Counted from the stretch's first letter, positions 43,481-52,728 are shown. The stretch: 64,000 bases of DNA from Inquilinus sp. Marseille-Q2685 (GCF_916619195.1 NZ_CAKAKL010000011.1:62001-126000), one strand, 5' to 3'. Translations and numbers: made by a program. The notes: generated from the letters alone by a model not told the origin.

Positions 43481-44527
43481 TCACCCGCACATCGCCTTCA
43501 CCGCCTGCCACTCGGCCTCGCTCATGGCCGGCGATCCGGCCGTGTCCGGCGTGGCGAGCAGGGCGCGCTCCTCCAGCGGCGGGTGGGTGGCCAGGAAGGC
43601 CGGTCCTCCGCCGGCGTCCTTGGCGAGACGATGGAACAGCGTCGAGAGGCCGTCGCGGCGCAGCCCGGCGCCGGCCAGGAGCTTCAGCGCGGCCTCGTCC
43701 GCCTCGCGCTCGAAGCCGCGGGAATAGGACAGGGCCCCCAGCTCCGACCCCGCCTGGCCGAGCCGGCTGAGATCCGACCCGCCGGTCAGCAGCGCCAGGA
43801 TCGACAGCCCCTGCTGGCGGATGATGCCCTGTAGCCCATGCCGGTGCAGCACATGCCCCATCTCATGCGCCAGCACGCCGGCGAACTCGTCCGGCCCTTG
43901 CATCCGGTCGATCAGGCCGCGGAACATCAGGATCCGCCCGCCCGGCGCCGCCAGGGCGTTGGGCACCTCGCTGTCCAGCACCTCAACCCGGAAGCGGTAG
44001 GGTGATTCCCGGCCGGCCGCGAGGCGCCGCACCAGGGCCTCCACCGCCGCGCGGCCGTCGGCCCCGGTGCAGGCGGCCGGGTGGCGCAGCATCAGCTCGA
44101 TGCTGTCCGCGACGGAATCGCCGAGCGAGACCTCGTCCTCGACCGGCACCAGCGTGGCGATCGACGCGGACAGGCGCGGCAGCAGGAGCAGCACGGCGGC
44201 GAAGACCGCGGCCAGCCCGACCGTCCAGATCAGGATGGTCCGCCCGCTGCCAGCCTCGGGCGGCCGCAGCGGGGCGCCGGCCGCGCGCAGCCCCGCCAGG
44301 GCCGCCGGGCCGTCGAGGGCCAGCCGGGCGTCGCCCTGCCCCGATCTCAGCCGGACCGGCGCGGCCGCCTTGCCTGCCAGCTGCAGCGAGGCGAGCGGCC
44401 ATTCCGCGAGGACGGCGCCGTCCTCGGCCGCGATCACCAGCCGATCTGTCGCCACCGTAACGCGGACGGGCGTGACATGGGCCGTCCTGCCGTCCGAATA
44501 CCGGCCGGACCAGGGCCCGTGGGTCAC
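43481..44527 (-). CDS. M48-family membrane metalloprotease
   Basis: Protein of 348 residues. One strong membrane segment near 100-120 (TILIWTVGLAAVFAAVLLLL) is followed by a zinc protease domain with HEMGH at 221-225 (VLAHEMGHVLHRHGL) and the third-ligand region RGFEREADEAALKLL. The N-terminal part, before the membrane, has WSGRYSDGRTAHVTPVRVTV. The GTG start at 44527 overlaps the upstream stop as GTGA, giving a coupled pair with the DUF898 gene. An ATG is not available nearby in this frame. M48 proteases degrade or process membrane or periplasmic proteins; the target is unknown. Confidence 0.85.
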   Translation of the reverse strand: MTHGPWSGRYSDGRTAHVTPVRVTVATDRLVIAAEDGAVLAEWPLASLQLAGKAAAPVRLRSGQGDARLALDGPAALAGLRAAGAPLRPPEAGSGRTILIWTVGLAAVFAAVLLLLPRLSASIATLVPVEDEVSLGDSVADSIELMLRHPAACTGADGRAAVEALVRRLAAGRESPYRFRVEVLDSEVPNALAAPGGRILMFRGLIDRMQGPDEFAGVLAHEMGHVLHRHGLQGIIRQQGLSILALLTGGSDLSRLGQAGSELGALSYSRGFEREADEAALKLLAGAGLRRDGLSTLFHRLAKDAGGGPAFLATHPPLEERALLATPDTAGSPAMSEAEWQAVKAMCG

Positions 44528-45606
44528 AACCCGCCGCCGTCGAGCAGGGCGAACAGCCCCTCGCCGGTGCGCGGGCCGGCATCGGAGGACTGGGCTACCG
44601 CCTCCAGATCCAGCGCGCCGCCGATCGCCATGGTCTCGCAGCCCGCCTTCAGCACCGGGTGGCCGAGCACGACGAAGTTGATCGCCGGCGCCAGCGCCAC
44701 ATAGAGCCAGATGCCGATGATCGTCAGCGCCGACGGCGGCGGCGGGGCGTGCGTGCGGGCCGCTTCCATCGCCGCGAACATGGTCGGCACGAGGAGGGCG
44801 GCGAAGATGGCGACGGTGATGACGGCGAGCAGGATCGCCGGCCCCAGCACCTGGCCCAGGCGAAGACGCCCCTCGAACTTCAGCCCGGCGATGCTGACCG
44901 TGGAGGACCAGTAGCGGAACTCGCGCACCCGGTACCACACCAGCATGATGCCCAGCGTCGGCACCGCCAGCAGCATGGTCAGGACCCAGGGCCAGATCAG
45001 CTTCGCCCCTTGCGCCTCCATGCGGAAAGGCACGGTGCCGTAGCGCGCATTGTTGACGATCGTCCGGGTCTGCCATGTCCGCAGCAGCGGCAGGCAGATC
45101 CCGAGCGTCACCAGCGTCAGAAGCGAATAGCCGATGGTGCCCATGACGAAGCGGCCCGCCGTGCCGTCGAGGCCGAAGCGGATGCTGCGCCACAGCGTGC
45201 GGGACAGCCGGTAGCGGGTGGCGAGGTAGACCGCGGCCACCGCGAGCACCGACACGACCAGGTAGAAGGCGACGACCGCCACCGAAAGGACCGCCCTGAA
45301 CTGCAGCAGCCTACCCAGGACGTAGCCGATGACGAGCAGCGCCAGGGCGAGACCGATCAGCAGGGCGATCGCCTTGAGGAAGCCGAAGAACAGCTCCTTG
45401 CCGGTGCCGGTGTATTCGAAGGGCTCGCCGTCGACGCTGACGGCGCCCCAGATCGCCCGCCGGATCTGCGTCCGGCCCCAGAAATTGTAGATGCCCAGCG
45501 TCACCACGGACAGCAGCATCGTTTTCAGGAACAGGCCGCCGATCCCGAACCGGCTGCCGTCGTAACCCACGCGCCCCGTCCGGGGCACCCCATCTGCAAT
45601 CGACAT
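44524..45606 (-). CDS. DUF898 (YjgN-like) membrane protein
   Basis: Multi-pass membrane protein of 360 residues with six or more hydrophobic segments. The YjgN-family signature IYNFWGRTQIRRAIWGAVSV lies near residues 39-58, with FEYTGTGKELFFGFLKAIAL following; TLGICLPLLRTWQTRTIVNN and LVWYRVREFRYW occur later. Function of DUF898 is unknown. The gene is the first of a two-gene operon with the M48 protease, overlapping by 4 bp, a pairing seen in other proteobacteria. The DUF898 protein may present or anchor substrates for the protease (inferred). Confidence 0.85.
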   Translation of the reverse strand: MSIADGVPRTGRVGYDGSRFGIGGLFLKTMLLSVVTLGIYNFWGRTQIRRAIWGAVSVDGEPFEYTGTGKELFFGFLKAIALLIGLALALLVIGYVLGRLLQFRAVLSVAVVAFYLVVSVLAVAAVYLATRYRLSRTLWRSIRFGLDGTAGRFVMGTIGYSLLTLVTLGICLPLLRTWQTRTIVNNARYGTVPFRMEAQGAKLIWPWVLTMLLAVPTLGIMLVWYRVREFRYWSSTVSIAGLKFEGRLRLGQVLGPAILLAVITVAIFAALLVPTMFAAMEAARTHAPPPPSALTIIGIWLYVALAPAINFVVLGHPVLKAGCETMAIGGALDLEAVAQSSDAGPRTGEGLFALLDGGGL

Positions 45607-45675
45607 CTGAAAATCACTCCCCCACCAATGCCGACAATATTCCTGGAGGCGGAGAAATCTGTCAAATTGTATCCA

Positions 45676-46965
45676 TCAGCCTCGCGCCGGTTCCCGCACC
45701 GTCGCCACGATCAGCCCGCCGAGCGCGAAGAGGGCGATCACCGTGGCCATGCCGGCGCGCTGGGTGGCGAAGGCGGCGGTGGCCGCCGCGAACAGCCAGG
45801 GGCCGAGGAAGCCGGTGGCGCGGCCGGTGAAGCCGTAGAGGCCGTAGGCCTCGCCCTCGCCGCCCGGCGGCGCCAGCCGCCCCATCAGGGTGCGGCTGGC
45901 CGCCTGGGCCGGCCCCAGGAACAGGCCCAGCACCAGGGCCAGGCCGATGAACCAGGCCGGGTCGGTCACCAGGATGATCGGCACGCCGAGGGCGACGAGC
46001 CCGACGATCGAGACCAGGATCGTCGGCTTCGACCCGATCGCGTCGTCGACCCAGGCGAACAGGATCGCGCCGATGCCGGAGGTGACGTTGAGCCCGATCG
46101 CGAACAGCACCAGCTGGCCGAAATCGAGCCCCAGCGCGCCGGCGGCGTAGATGCCGCCGAAGGCGAACAGCATATTGAAGCCTTCGCGGTAGATCGCGCT
46201 GCCGACCAGGAACCGCACCAGGTTGCCCTGGCCCGGCAGCGATTTCAGCGTGCGCCACAGATCGGCCAGGCCGCGGCGGATCGCGGCCCCGATCGGCGCG
46301 CCGCCCGGCCGCTCGCGCACCAGCAGCAGGAGCGGCAGGGCGAACAGCGCCCACCACAGGGCCACCAGCGGCCCGGTGGCGCGCGGACCGGCGGACTCGA
46401 CCGCCGGCAGCGGCAGCAGCGGCGCGGCGCCGCCGAAGCCGATCAGCCCGAACAGCGCGATCACCAGGCACGCCAGCCCGCCGAAATAGCCGAGCCCCCA
46501 GCCCCAGCCGGAGACGCGGCCGAGCATCCCGGGCGGCGCCACATCGACCAGCAGCGCGTTGTAGAAGACGTAGGACAGCTCGAAGGCGACGGAGGCGAGG
46601 CCGACCAGCAGCATCGCCGGGACGATCCAGGACGGGTCCGGCGCCGCGAGCCAGAGCAGCGCCGTCGGCCCCACGGCCGCGGCGACGCAGGCGGCGAGCC
46701 AGGCCTTGCGCCGCCCGCCATGATCGGCGACGGCGCCGAGCACCGGGCTGAGCAGCGCCACCGCGACGCCGCCGGCGCCGATGGCGACGCCCCACAGCGC
46801 CGCGCCGTGGTCGGCGTCGCCGACGATGCCCTTGGTGAAATAGACCGAGAAGACGAAGGTGCCGATGACCGTGTTGAAGGCGCTCATCGCCCAGTCGTAG
46901 AGGCACCAGCCGAAGATCGCGGCCCGCGCGTTCGCGCGGGGAACGGAGGCGGCCGAGGTGGTCAT
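45676..46965 (-). CDS. MFS transporter of the UMF1 (Atg22-like) type
   Basis: Transporter of 429 residues with about twelve hydrophobic segments. The opening ARAAIFGWCLYDWAMSAFNT followed by VIGTFVFSVYFTKG is the UMF1 signature, and SVAFELSYVFYNALLVDVAP and GRVSGWGWGLGYFGG match the same family. SRTLMGRLAPPGGEGEAYGL lies in the second half. Related eukaryotic Atg22 exports amino acids from the vacuole; the bacterial substrate is unknown. The gene is preceded by a C-run/G-run repeat. Confidence 0.88.
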   Translation of the reverse strand: MTTSAASVPRANARAAIFGWCLYDWAMSAFNTVIGTFVFSVYFTKGIVGDADHGAALWGVAIGAGGVAVALLSPVLGAVADHGGRRKAWLAACVAAAVGPTALLWLAAPDPSWIVPAMLLVGLASVAFELSYVFYNALLVDVAPPGMLGRVSGWGWGLGYFGGLACLVIALFGLIGFGGAAPLLPLPAVESAGPRATGPLVALWWALFALPLLLLVRERPGGAPIGAAIRRGLADLWRTLKSLPGQGNLVRFLVGSAIYREGFNMLFAFGGIYAAGALGLDFGQLVLFAIGLNVTSGIGAILFAWVDDAIGSKPTILVSIVGLVALGVPIILVTDPAWFIGLALVLGLFLGPAQAASRTLMGRLAPPGGEGEAYGLYGFTGRATGFLGPWLFAAATAAFATQRAGMATVIALFALGGLIVATVREPARG

Positions 46966-47005
46966 GAGCGAAGGCCTGGCGCGATGCGCGCACTGCCGCC
47001 CAATT

Positions 47006-47053
47006 GAGTCCCCCCTCCCCTTACCTCCCTCCCGCGAGGGGAGGGGGGACTCG
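47006..47053. repeat. Dispersed C-run/G-run repeat, longer copy
   Basis: GAGTCCCCCCTCCCCTTACC, CTCCCTCCCGCGAGGGGAGG and GGGGACTCGG make a nearly perfect palindrome. It lies 3' of htpX (minus strand) and before the MFS start. It matches the copies at 1966 and inside soxA. Confidence 0.75.
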
Positions 47054-47088
47054 GAGGGGTCTGCGAGAGACTCAGGAAGACCGAGGGA

Positions 47089-47958
47089 TCACCCCCACGG
47101 TCCCCGGCCCTGGGCCATGCCCGCCATCTGCCGCAGCGCGGCGACGCGGTTGGCGGTCGAGGGGTGTGTCGAGAACAGGCTGTCGACCGCATGGGCGTGG
47201 AGCGGATTGATGATGAACATGTGGGCGGTGGCGGGATTCCGCTCCGCCGCACCGTAATCGATCCGCTTGGCGAAGGCTTCGATCTTTTCCAGGGCGGAGG
47301 CCAGCCACAGCGGGCGGCCGCAGATCTCGGCCCCGACCCGGTCGGCCTCGTATTCGCGACTGCGGCTGATCGCCATCTGCACCAGCATGGCGGCCAGCGG
47401 CGCCAGGATCACGGTCAGGATCACGCCGATGAAGCCGAGCGGGTTGTTGCGGTTGTCGCCGCCGCCGAAGAACAGGCCGAAATTGGCCAGCATCGACAGG
47501 GCGCCGGCGATGGTCGCGGTGATCGTCATGATCAGCGTGTCGCGGTTGCGGACATGCGCCAGCTCATGCGCCATCACGCCCGCCACCTCCTCCGCCGACA
47601 GCCGGCGCAACAGGCCGGTGGTGGCGGCGACCGCGGCGTTCTGCGGGTTGCGGCCGGTGGCGAAGGCGTTCGGCTGGTCGGTCTCGATCAGATAGACCTT
47701 CGGCATCGGCAGCTGCGCCTGCTCGGCCAGCTGGGCGACGAGGTTGTAGAAGTCGGGCGCGGTGCGGGCGTCGACCTCGCGCGCATTGTGCATGCGCAGC
47801 ACCATCTTGTCGGCGTTCCAGTAGGCGAACAGGTTCATGCCCACCGCCACCAGCAGCGCGATCATCATCCCGCCCTGCCCGCCCAGCAGCCATCCCGCCG
47901 CCATGAACAGCGCGGTGAGGGCCGCCAGCAGCATCGCCGTGCGGATGTAGCCCGACAT
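47089..47958 (-). CDS. htpX: Membrane zinc protease HtpX
   Basis: M48B protease of 289 residues for quality control of inner membrane proteins. Two N-terminal membrane segments ([20 protein letters not shown] and [17 protein letters not shown]) and two later ones surround the active site; HELAH at 131-135 ([12 protein letters not shown]) with [20 protein letters not shown] as third-ligand region. It ends in WG and [11 protein letters not shown]. Length matches the family. It is divergent from the SDHAF4-like gene, as in several alphaproteobacteria. A second M48 gene lies 3 kb away (43481). Confidence 0.95.
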   Translation of the reverse strand: MSGYIRTAMLLAALTALFMAAGWLLGGQGGMMIALLVAVGMNLFAYWNADKMVLRMHNAREVDARTAPDFYNLVAQLAEQAQLPMPKVYLIETDQPNAFATGRNPQNAAVAATTGLLRRLSAEEVAGVMAHELAHVRNRDTLIMTITATIAGALSMLANFGLFFGGGDNRNNPLGFIGVILTVILAPLAAMLVQMAISRSREYEADRVGAEICGRPLWLASALEKIEAFAKRIDYGAAERNPATAHMFIINPLHAHAVDSLFSTHPSTANRVAALRQMAGMAQGRGPWG

Positions 47959-48051
47959 CAGGTCCTCCGTCGTCTCGTCCCGGATGAAATGGCCCCGCCC
48001 CGCTTCCGATCAAGCCTGGACAGCACGGCCGCGCCTAGCCATATCCAGGGA

Positions 48052-48240
48052 ATGAGCGAGACCGAGACCCCTGCCGCCAAGCCCCTGTCGCCCCGGGAGC
48101 TGGCGGAGCGCATCGACCCGCGCACCGGCGCGCCGGTCGAGATCGTGCCGCAGAAGCCCGGCGAGATCGGCGGCCCCAAGGGGCTGGAGCCGACCCGCTA
48201 CGGCGACTGGGACGTGAACGGCCGCTGCTCGGACTTCTGA
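48052..48240 (+). CDS. DUF1674 / SDHAF4-type succinate dehydrogenase assembly factor
   Basis: Protein of 62 residues. The C-terminal signature GGPKGLEPTRYGDWDVNGRC with SDF is the SDHAF4 (DUF1674) motif. In eukaryotes the homologue binds the flavinylated SdhA subunit to help assemble succinate dehydrogenase and limit radical formation; the same role is likely here. The N-terminal half (MSETETPAAKPLSPREL) is variable and hydrophilic. No sdh genes are in this window. It is too short for many gene callers but conserved and well placed beside htpX. Confidence 0.88.
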   Translation: MSETETPAAKPLSPRELAERIDPRTGAPVEIVPQKPGEIGGPKGLEPTRYGDWDVNGRCSDF

Positions 48241-48389
48241 CGCCGGCAGCACCGGCCCCAAACACGCCGTTGCGACCGTTGCGGCGAGAGGCGGCGCCGA
48301 CCTTCGCTGCGGTCGAAGCCTGTCCGTGCCGCCGGCCGGGCATAGGTTAAGCTGGACCTCCGCTCGGGAGGCATCGGCCGGGAGGACGC

Positions 48390-49982
48390 ATGACCATCCA
48401 TCGCCGCGCCCTGCTCCGCGCCGCCGGGTCGGCCGCGCTGCTGGCCGGGCTGCCGGCCGCCGCCCGTTCCGCCGCGGCGCAGCAGCAGGGGCTGGCCCTC
48501 GGCCCGGCCGCGCCCTTCTCCTACGAGGCGCTGGTCGCCCGGGCCCAGGCGATGGCGGCGCAGCCCTACCGGCCGCCCTATCGGCCCGCGCCCGAGGTCG
48601 TGCAGGCGATCGACTACGGCGCCCACGGCAAGATCAGGTTCAAGACCGACCTCGCGCCTTTCGCCGACGACAGCGGCGCCTATCCGGTGACCTTCTTCCA
48701 TCTCGGCCGCTATTTCGGCGATTCGGTGCGGATGTATCTGGTCGGCGCCGACGGCGCCCGCGAGATCCAGTACCGGCCGGAGTATTTCGACATGCCGGCG
48801 GACAGCCCGGCCCGGACGCTGCCGGCCGATTCGGGCTTCGCCGGCTTCCGCCTGCAGGAACGGCACGGCCGCGCGGACTGGCGGACGCAGGACTGGGTCG
48901 CCTTCCTCGGCGCCTCCTATTTCCGGGCGATCGGCGCGCTCGGCCAGTACGGGCTGTCGGCGCGCGGCGTTGCGGTCGACATCTTCGCCCCCGGCAAGCC
49001 GGAAGAGTTCCCGATCTTCACCCAGGTCTTCATCGCCGAGGCGCCGGACCCGGCCCGGCCGGCCGTCGTCTGCGCCCTGCTGGACGGGCCCAGCATCAGC
49101 GGCGCCTACCGCTTCACCCTGCACCGCACCGAAGGCGTGGTGATGGAAGTCGAGGCGTCGCTGTTCCTGCGCCAGGCGGTGGCCCGCCTCGGCCTGGCGC
49201 CGCTGACCTCGATGTTCTGGTACGGCGAATACGGCCGCGGCCGGATGCTGGACTGGCGGCCGGAGGTGCATGATTCGGATGGGCTGGCGATCTGGACCGC
49301 CGCCGGCGAGCGGATCTGGCGCCCGCTGAACAACCCGCGGGCGATCACGGTGTCGAGCTTCGGCGGCGACAGCCCGCGCGGCTTCGGCCTGCTGCAGCGC
49401 GACCGCAGCTTCGACCACTACCAGGACGGCGTGTTCTACGACCGCCGCCCGAGCCTGTGGGTCGAGCCGCTGGCGTCCCTCGGCCGCGGCGCGATCCAGC
49501 TGGTGGAGATCCCGACCGACGACGAGATCCACGACAACATCGTCGCGTTCTGGGTGCCGGAGGGCCAGGCGGCGGCCGGCGACCGCCACGACCTGCAATA
49601 CCGGCTGCACTGGCTGGCGGACGAACCCTATCCGGATACAGGCATCGCCCGCACCATCGCCACCCGGATGGGCCGGGGCGGCGAGCCGGGCAAGCCGCGG
49701 CCGCCCGGCGTCTTCAAGATCGTCGTCGAGTTCGACAACCCGGCGGTGATGCGCCGGATCCCCTTCGGCGTGTTCCCGGAGGTGGTGGCCACCGCCTCGC
49801 GCGGCACCGTCCAGCGGCCGTTCAGCGAGCCGGTGCCGAACGGCAATGTCTGGCGCGCCACCTTCGACCTTGCGGTCGACGGCAGCGACCCGGTCGAGCT
49901 GCGGATGTTCCTGCGCCTGGACGGCAAGTCGCTGACCGAGACCTGGCTGTACCAGTTCCACCCGGAGCCGCCGCCGGCCTGA
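48390..49982 (+). CDS. Glucan biosynthesis protein (OpgD/MdoG family), periplasmic
   Basis: Protein of 530 residues in the MdoG/OpgD family that shapes osmoregulated periplasmic glucans. A twin-arginine signal (HRRALLRAAGSAALLAGLPA, residues 4-23) indicates Tat export, like OpgD. The N-terminal domain has FSYEALVARAQAMAAQPYRP and later FFHLGRYFGDSVRMYLVGAD; the C-terminal domain includes TETWLYQFHPEPP. FWYGEYGRGRMLDWRPEVHD and GLAIWTAAGERIWRPLNNPR are family cores. No glucosyltransferase MdoH is adjacent. It converges closely (15 bp) on the LysR gene. Confidence 0.9.
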   Translation: MTIHRRALLRAAGSAALLAGLPAAARSAAAQQQGLALGPAAPFSYEALVARAQAMAAQPYRPPYRPAPEVVQAIDYGAHGKIRFKTDLAPFADDSGAYPVTFFHLGRYFGDSVRMYLVGADGAREIQYRPEYFDMPADSPARTLPADSGFAGFRLQERHGRADWRTQDWVAFLGASYFRAIGALGQYGLSARGVAVDIFAPGKPEEFPIFTQVFIAEAPDPARPAVVCALLDGPSISGAYRFTLHRTEGVVMEVEASLFLRQAVARLGLAPLTSMFWYGEYGRGRMLDWRPEVHDSDGLAIWTAAGERIWRPLNNPRAITVSSFGGDSPRGFGLLQRDRSFDHYQDGVFYDRRPSLWVEPLASLGRGAIQLVEIPTDDEIHDNIVAFWVPEGQAAAGDRHDLQYRLHWLADEPYPDTGIARTIATRMGRGGEPGKPRPPGVFKIVVEFDNPAVMRRIPFGVFPEVVATASRGTVQRPFSEPVPNGNVWRATFDLAVDGSDPVELRMFLRLDGKSLTETWLYQFHPEPPPA

Positions 49983-49997
49983 GGCGGCGCCCGGCGG

Positions 49998-50915
49998 TCA
50001 GCCCCGGGTCGCCTCGCGCGCCGCCTCCGCCACCTGCCGCCGCAGCCAGGCATGGGCCGGGTCGTCCTGCCGCCGCTCGTGCCAGATCATCGACACGGTG
50101 AGCGGCTCGATCTCGAGCGGCAGCTCGAGCAGCTCAATGGGCGCCGTGGCGGCGACGCGGTACGCCAGCCGGCGCGGCAGCGACAGGATCATGTCGCTCT
50201 CGGCCACCAGCATCGGCGCGGCGATGAAATGCGGCAGCCGCACCGCCACCCGGCGGGTCAGCCCGTGCCGGGCCAGCGCCACGTCGACCGGCGCCTCGCC
50301 CCGGCCGGTGACGATCACCAGCAGATGCGACAGGGCGGCGAAGCGCTCCAGCGTCAGCCCGGCCGCGATCACGGGATGGCCGCGGCGGACGGCGCAGACC
50401 AGGTCCTCGTCATAGAGCGCCCGGCGGAAGAAGCCGGCCGGCAGGGTGTCGTAGACTCCGAGCGCCAGGTCGGCGGCATCCGCGGCGATCAGCCCGACAT
50501 GGTCGCCGGCCGGGGGCGGGATCTCCAGGTCCAGCCCCGGCGCCAGGCGCGACAGCCGCGACACCAGGGTCGGCATCACCATCAGCGTCGTGTAGTCGAC
50601 GCCGGCGATGGTGACCCGGCCGCACGCGGTCGCCGGGTCGAAGACCGGCGGCGCCACGATCGCCCGGGCGCCCTCCAGCAGCCGCGCCACCGGCTCGGCC
50701 AGGGCGGCGGCCCGCGGCGTCAGCCCCAGCCCCTGCGGCGTCCGCACCCCGATCCGGTCGGCCAGCCGCCGGCGCCGCCGGCCAAGCGCCCGGCTGGCCG
50801 CGGGCTGGCTGAGGCCGAGCCGCTGCCCCGCCCGGGTGACGCTGCGCTCGCGCAGCAGCGCATCGAGCAGCTTCAGCAGGTTGAGGTCGACTCCGGCCAG
50901 ATCCACTTTGCGCAT
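49998..50915 (-). CDS. LysR-family transcriptional regulator
   Basis: Regulator of 305 residues. The winged helix-turn-helix covers VDLNLLKLLDALLRERSVTR and LSQPAASRALGRRRRRLADR, with the substrate-binding domain following. The chosen start (50915) matches the typical MRKVDLAGVDLNLL; an in-frame ATG at 50933 would put the start inside the inverted repeat 50926-50946. The recognition-helix end is unusually arginine-rich (GRRRRRLADRIG) where relatives read ARLRRLFGDPLF. It is divergent from the NmrA-like gene, which it probably controls. Confidence 0.88.
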   Translation of the reverse strand: MRKVDLAGVDLNLLKLLDALLRERSVTRAGQRLGLSQPAASRALGRRRRRLADRIGVRTPQGLGLTPRAAALAEPVARLLEGARAIVAPPVFDPATACGRVTIAGVDYTTLMVMPTLVSRLSRLAPGLDLEIPPPAGDHVGLIAADAADLALGVYDTLPAGFFRRALYDEDLVCAVRRGHPVIAAGLTLERFAALSHLLVIVTGRGEAPVDVALARHGLTRRVAVRLPHFIAAPMLVAESDMILSLPRRLAYRVAATAPIELLELPLEIEPLTVSMIWHERRQDDPAHAWLRRQVAEAAREATRG

Positions 50916-50925
50916 GCGGAAGATT

Positions 50926-50946
50926 ATATCCATGCATTTGCGATAT
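50926..50946. promoter_or_regulatory. LysR-type box between the divergent genes
   Basis: ATATC (50926-50930) and GATAT (50942-50946) are perfect inverted arms separated by 11 bp, the T-N11-A geometry of LysR-regulator sites. The interval is A+T-richer than its flanks. Binding by the adjacent LysR protein is inferred. Confidence 0.55.
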
Positions 50947-51011
50947 GGCGACTGTCACCGCATCTCCTTGGCACCGACCCGGCTGCGGGCGGGTCAACGC
51001 AGGAGAAAGCC

Positions 51012-51890
51012 ATGTATGTCGTCGCCGGCGTGAGCGGGAACACGGGGGCCGCCACCGCCCGAACCCTGATCGAGGCGGGCGAGCGCGTCCGCGTCATCGT
51101 CCGCAATCCGGCCAAGGCCGAGGCTTGGGCGCGGCAGGGCGCCGAGGTGGCGGTCGCCGACCTCGCCGATGCCTCGGCGCTGACCGCCGCCCTCTCCGAA
51201 GCGCGCGGCGCCTATCTTCTGAACCCGCCCGGCTATGCGGCGGAAAATCCCTTCGCCGACGCGGCGGCTGTGGCGGACGCGATCGCCGAGGCGGCGACCG
51301 CCGCCCGCCTGCCGAAGCTGGTGGTGCTGTCCTCGGTCGCCGCGGACCGGCCGAGCGGCACCGGGATGATCGCCACCAACCGGACGCTGGAGCAGCGCCT
51401 GGCCGGGATCGGCCTGCCGGTGACCTTCATCCGCGCCGCCTATTTCATGGAGAACTGGGCGGGGGTGGCCGGCGTCGCCGCCGCCGAGGGCGTTCTGCCC
51501 AGCTTCCTGGCGCCGCTCGACCGCGCCATCCCGATGGTCGCCACCGCCGATATCGGCCGCATGGCCGCCGAGGCCCTGCGCCAGGACTGGGCCGGGACGC
51601 GGGTGATCGCCCTGCAGGGACCGGCCGCCTATTCTCCCAACGACGTCGCCGCGGCCTTCGCCCGGGCGCTCGGCCGGCCGGTGCAGGCCGTCGCCGTGCC
51701 GGAGGCGGGCTGGGCCGAGGCCCTGTCCCACGGCGGCTTCTCGGCCCGCGTCATCGCGGGCTTCGCCGAGATGATGCGGGGCGTCAACAGCGGCCATGTC
51801 GATTTCGGCAGCGATCCGGCGGCCGAGCCGCGCCGCGGCCGCGAGCCGGTCGACAGCGTCGTCGCGACGCTGGTGAAGGCCGCCGCCTGA
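51012..51890 (+). CDS. NmrA/SDR-a5-like NAD(P)-binding protein
   Basis: Atypical SDR of 292 residues. The N-terminal nucleotide motif YVVAGVSGNTGAATARTLIE has the GxxGxxG pattern (GVSGNTG, 6-12), and RVIVRNPAKAEAW suggests NADP(H) preference through the arginine. The order LVVLSSVAADRPSGTGMIAT, VTFIRAAYFMENW and VATADIGRMAAEAL matches NmrA-like quinone or redox sensors and related reductases. No catalytic YxxxK is seen. GGAGAAAG precedes the ATG. It is divergent from the LysR gene. Confidence 0.85.
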   Translation: MYVVAGVSGNTGAATARTLIEAGERVRVIVRNPAKAEAWARQGAEVAVADLADASALTAALSEARGAYLLNPPGYAAENPFADAAAVADAIAEAATAARLPKLVVLSSVAADRPSGTGMIATNRTLEQRLAGIGLPVTFIRAAYFMENWAGVAGVAAAEGVLPSFLAPLDRAIPMVATADIGRMAAEALRQDWAGTRVIALQGPAAYSPNDVAAAFARALGRPVQAVAVPEAGWAEALSHGGFSARVIAGFAEMMRGVNSGHVDFGSDPAAEPRRGREPVDSVVATLVKAAA

Positions 51891-51895
51891 GAGCA

Positions 51896-51923
51896 GGGGC
51901 GAGGGGCCTCGGCCCCTCGCCCC
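51896..51923. terminator. Bidirectional terminator-like hairpin
   Basis: GGGGCGAGGGGC (51896-51907) pairs perfectly with GCCCCTCGCCCC (51912-51923) around CTCG. It sits between the convergent stops at 51890 and 51929, so it can serve both genes. No U-run. Confidence 0.65.
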
Positions 51924-51928
51924 GCCGC

Positions 51929-52495
51929 TCACTTCAGCTGCGACAGCTCGATCCCTGCCGCATATTTCAGCTTCGCCGCCTCCGGCGCGTCGCCGGAGAC
52001 GGTGACCAGGAAGCGGCTGGCGACCAGCATCTGGATTTCCTGCTGATCGTTCAGCACCGCCTGCCGGTCGCCGATCGGGACCAGCTTGCCCATCGACGCC
52101 GCGATCGCGGGGTTGCCGTAGAGGCCCGCGAACTGCGCCACGATCGGCGAGTCCGCCACCACCTGGATCCGGACCTGCCGGCCCTCGGCATCGCTGTAGC
52201 CGCGCTCGGCCTGGACCCCGCCGCCGAGCATGGTGGTGCCCGCCGCGTCGCTCCACGCCTCCTCCGCCGTCCAGCCATCGAGCGGCCCGGGCAGCGCCTT
52301 GGCCAGTTGCTCGGCGACCAGCTGGCCGAGCAGGACCGACGCCAGATCGGCGGCCTTCTTCGCCCGCCCGTAATCGCCGCTGCTGTAGGCCGAGTCGGCC
52401 TGGTCCAGCGCGTCATGGATGTCGTCGGCCATGGCCGGCCGCCCGTTCCCCGCCGCCAGAGCCGCCAGAATCAGCGGCACGGTCACGAATTTCAT
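51929..52495 (-). CDS. Secreted hypothetical protein
   Basis: Protein of 188 residues with a cleavable signal peptide (MKFVTVPLILAALAAGNGRP, cleavage probably after AMA). The mature part is helical near its N terminus (ALDQADSAYSSGDYGRAKKA, a single tetratricopeptide-like helix pair), followed by EEAWSDAAGTTMLGGGVQAE and a beta-rich part with VRIQVVADSPIV. The last segment includes RFLVTVSGDAPEAAKL. I recognise no named domain; the frame is open upstream without good codon sense. Location is probably periplasmic. Divergent from the ABC exporter. Confidence 0.7.
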   Translation of the reverse strand: MKFVTVPLILAALAAGNGRPAMADDIHDALDQADSAYSSGDYGRAKKAADLASVLLGQLVAEQLAKALPGPLDGWTAEEAWSDAAGTTMLGGGVQAERGYSDAEGRQVRIQVVADSPIVAQFAGLYGNPAIAASMGKLVPIGDRQAVLNDQQEIQMLVASRFLVTVSGDAPEAAKLKYAAGIELSQLK

Positions 52496-52728
52496 GTCCA
52501 AAACCCCTCGGATGCCGCGGCCGGACGATCCGGCCACGCCCCTGCATCCAGCGGCGATCCTCGCGCGCCGGCTTCGGCCCGCCAGTGACCGCGCGCACAG
52601 ACGAAAATGTCGTGAGCCCTGCGCTGAACGAATTCCTGTGTCCAATTGTCCGGTCTTTTCGCCGCCGCATTGTCGGCGCAGGCTGGAATCCTGCCGCCAA
52701 ATAAGAACGCCCGCCGGAAGCCCCGACC

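Noticed and set aside
44659-47007. 782-codon open frame on the plus strand
   Set aside because: It runs antisense through the DUF898 and MFS genes and is Glu/Gln/Arg/Asp-rich without any domain.
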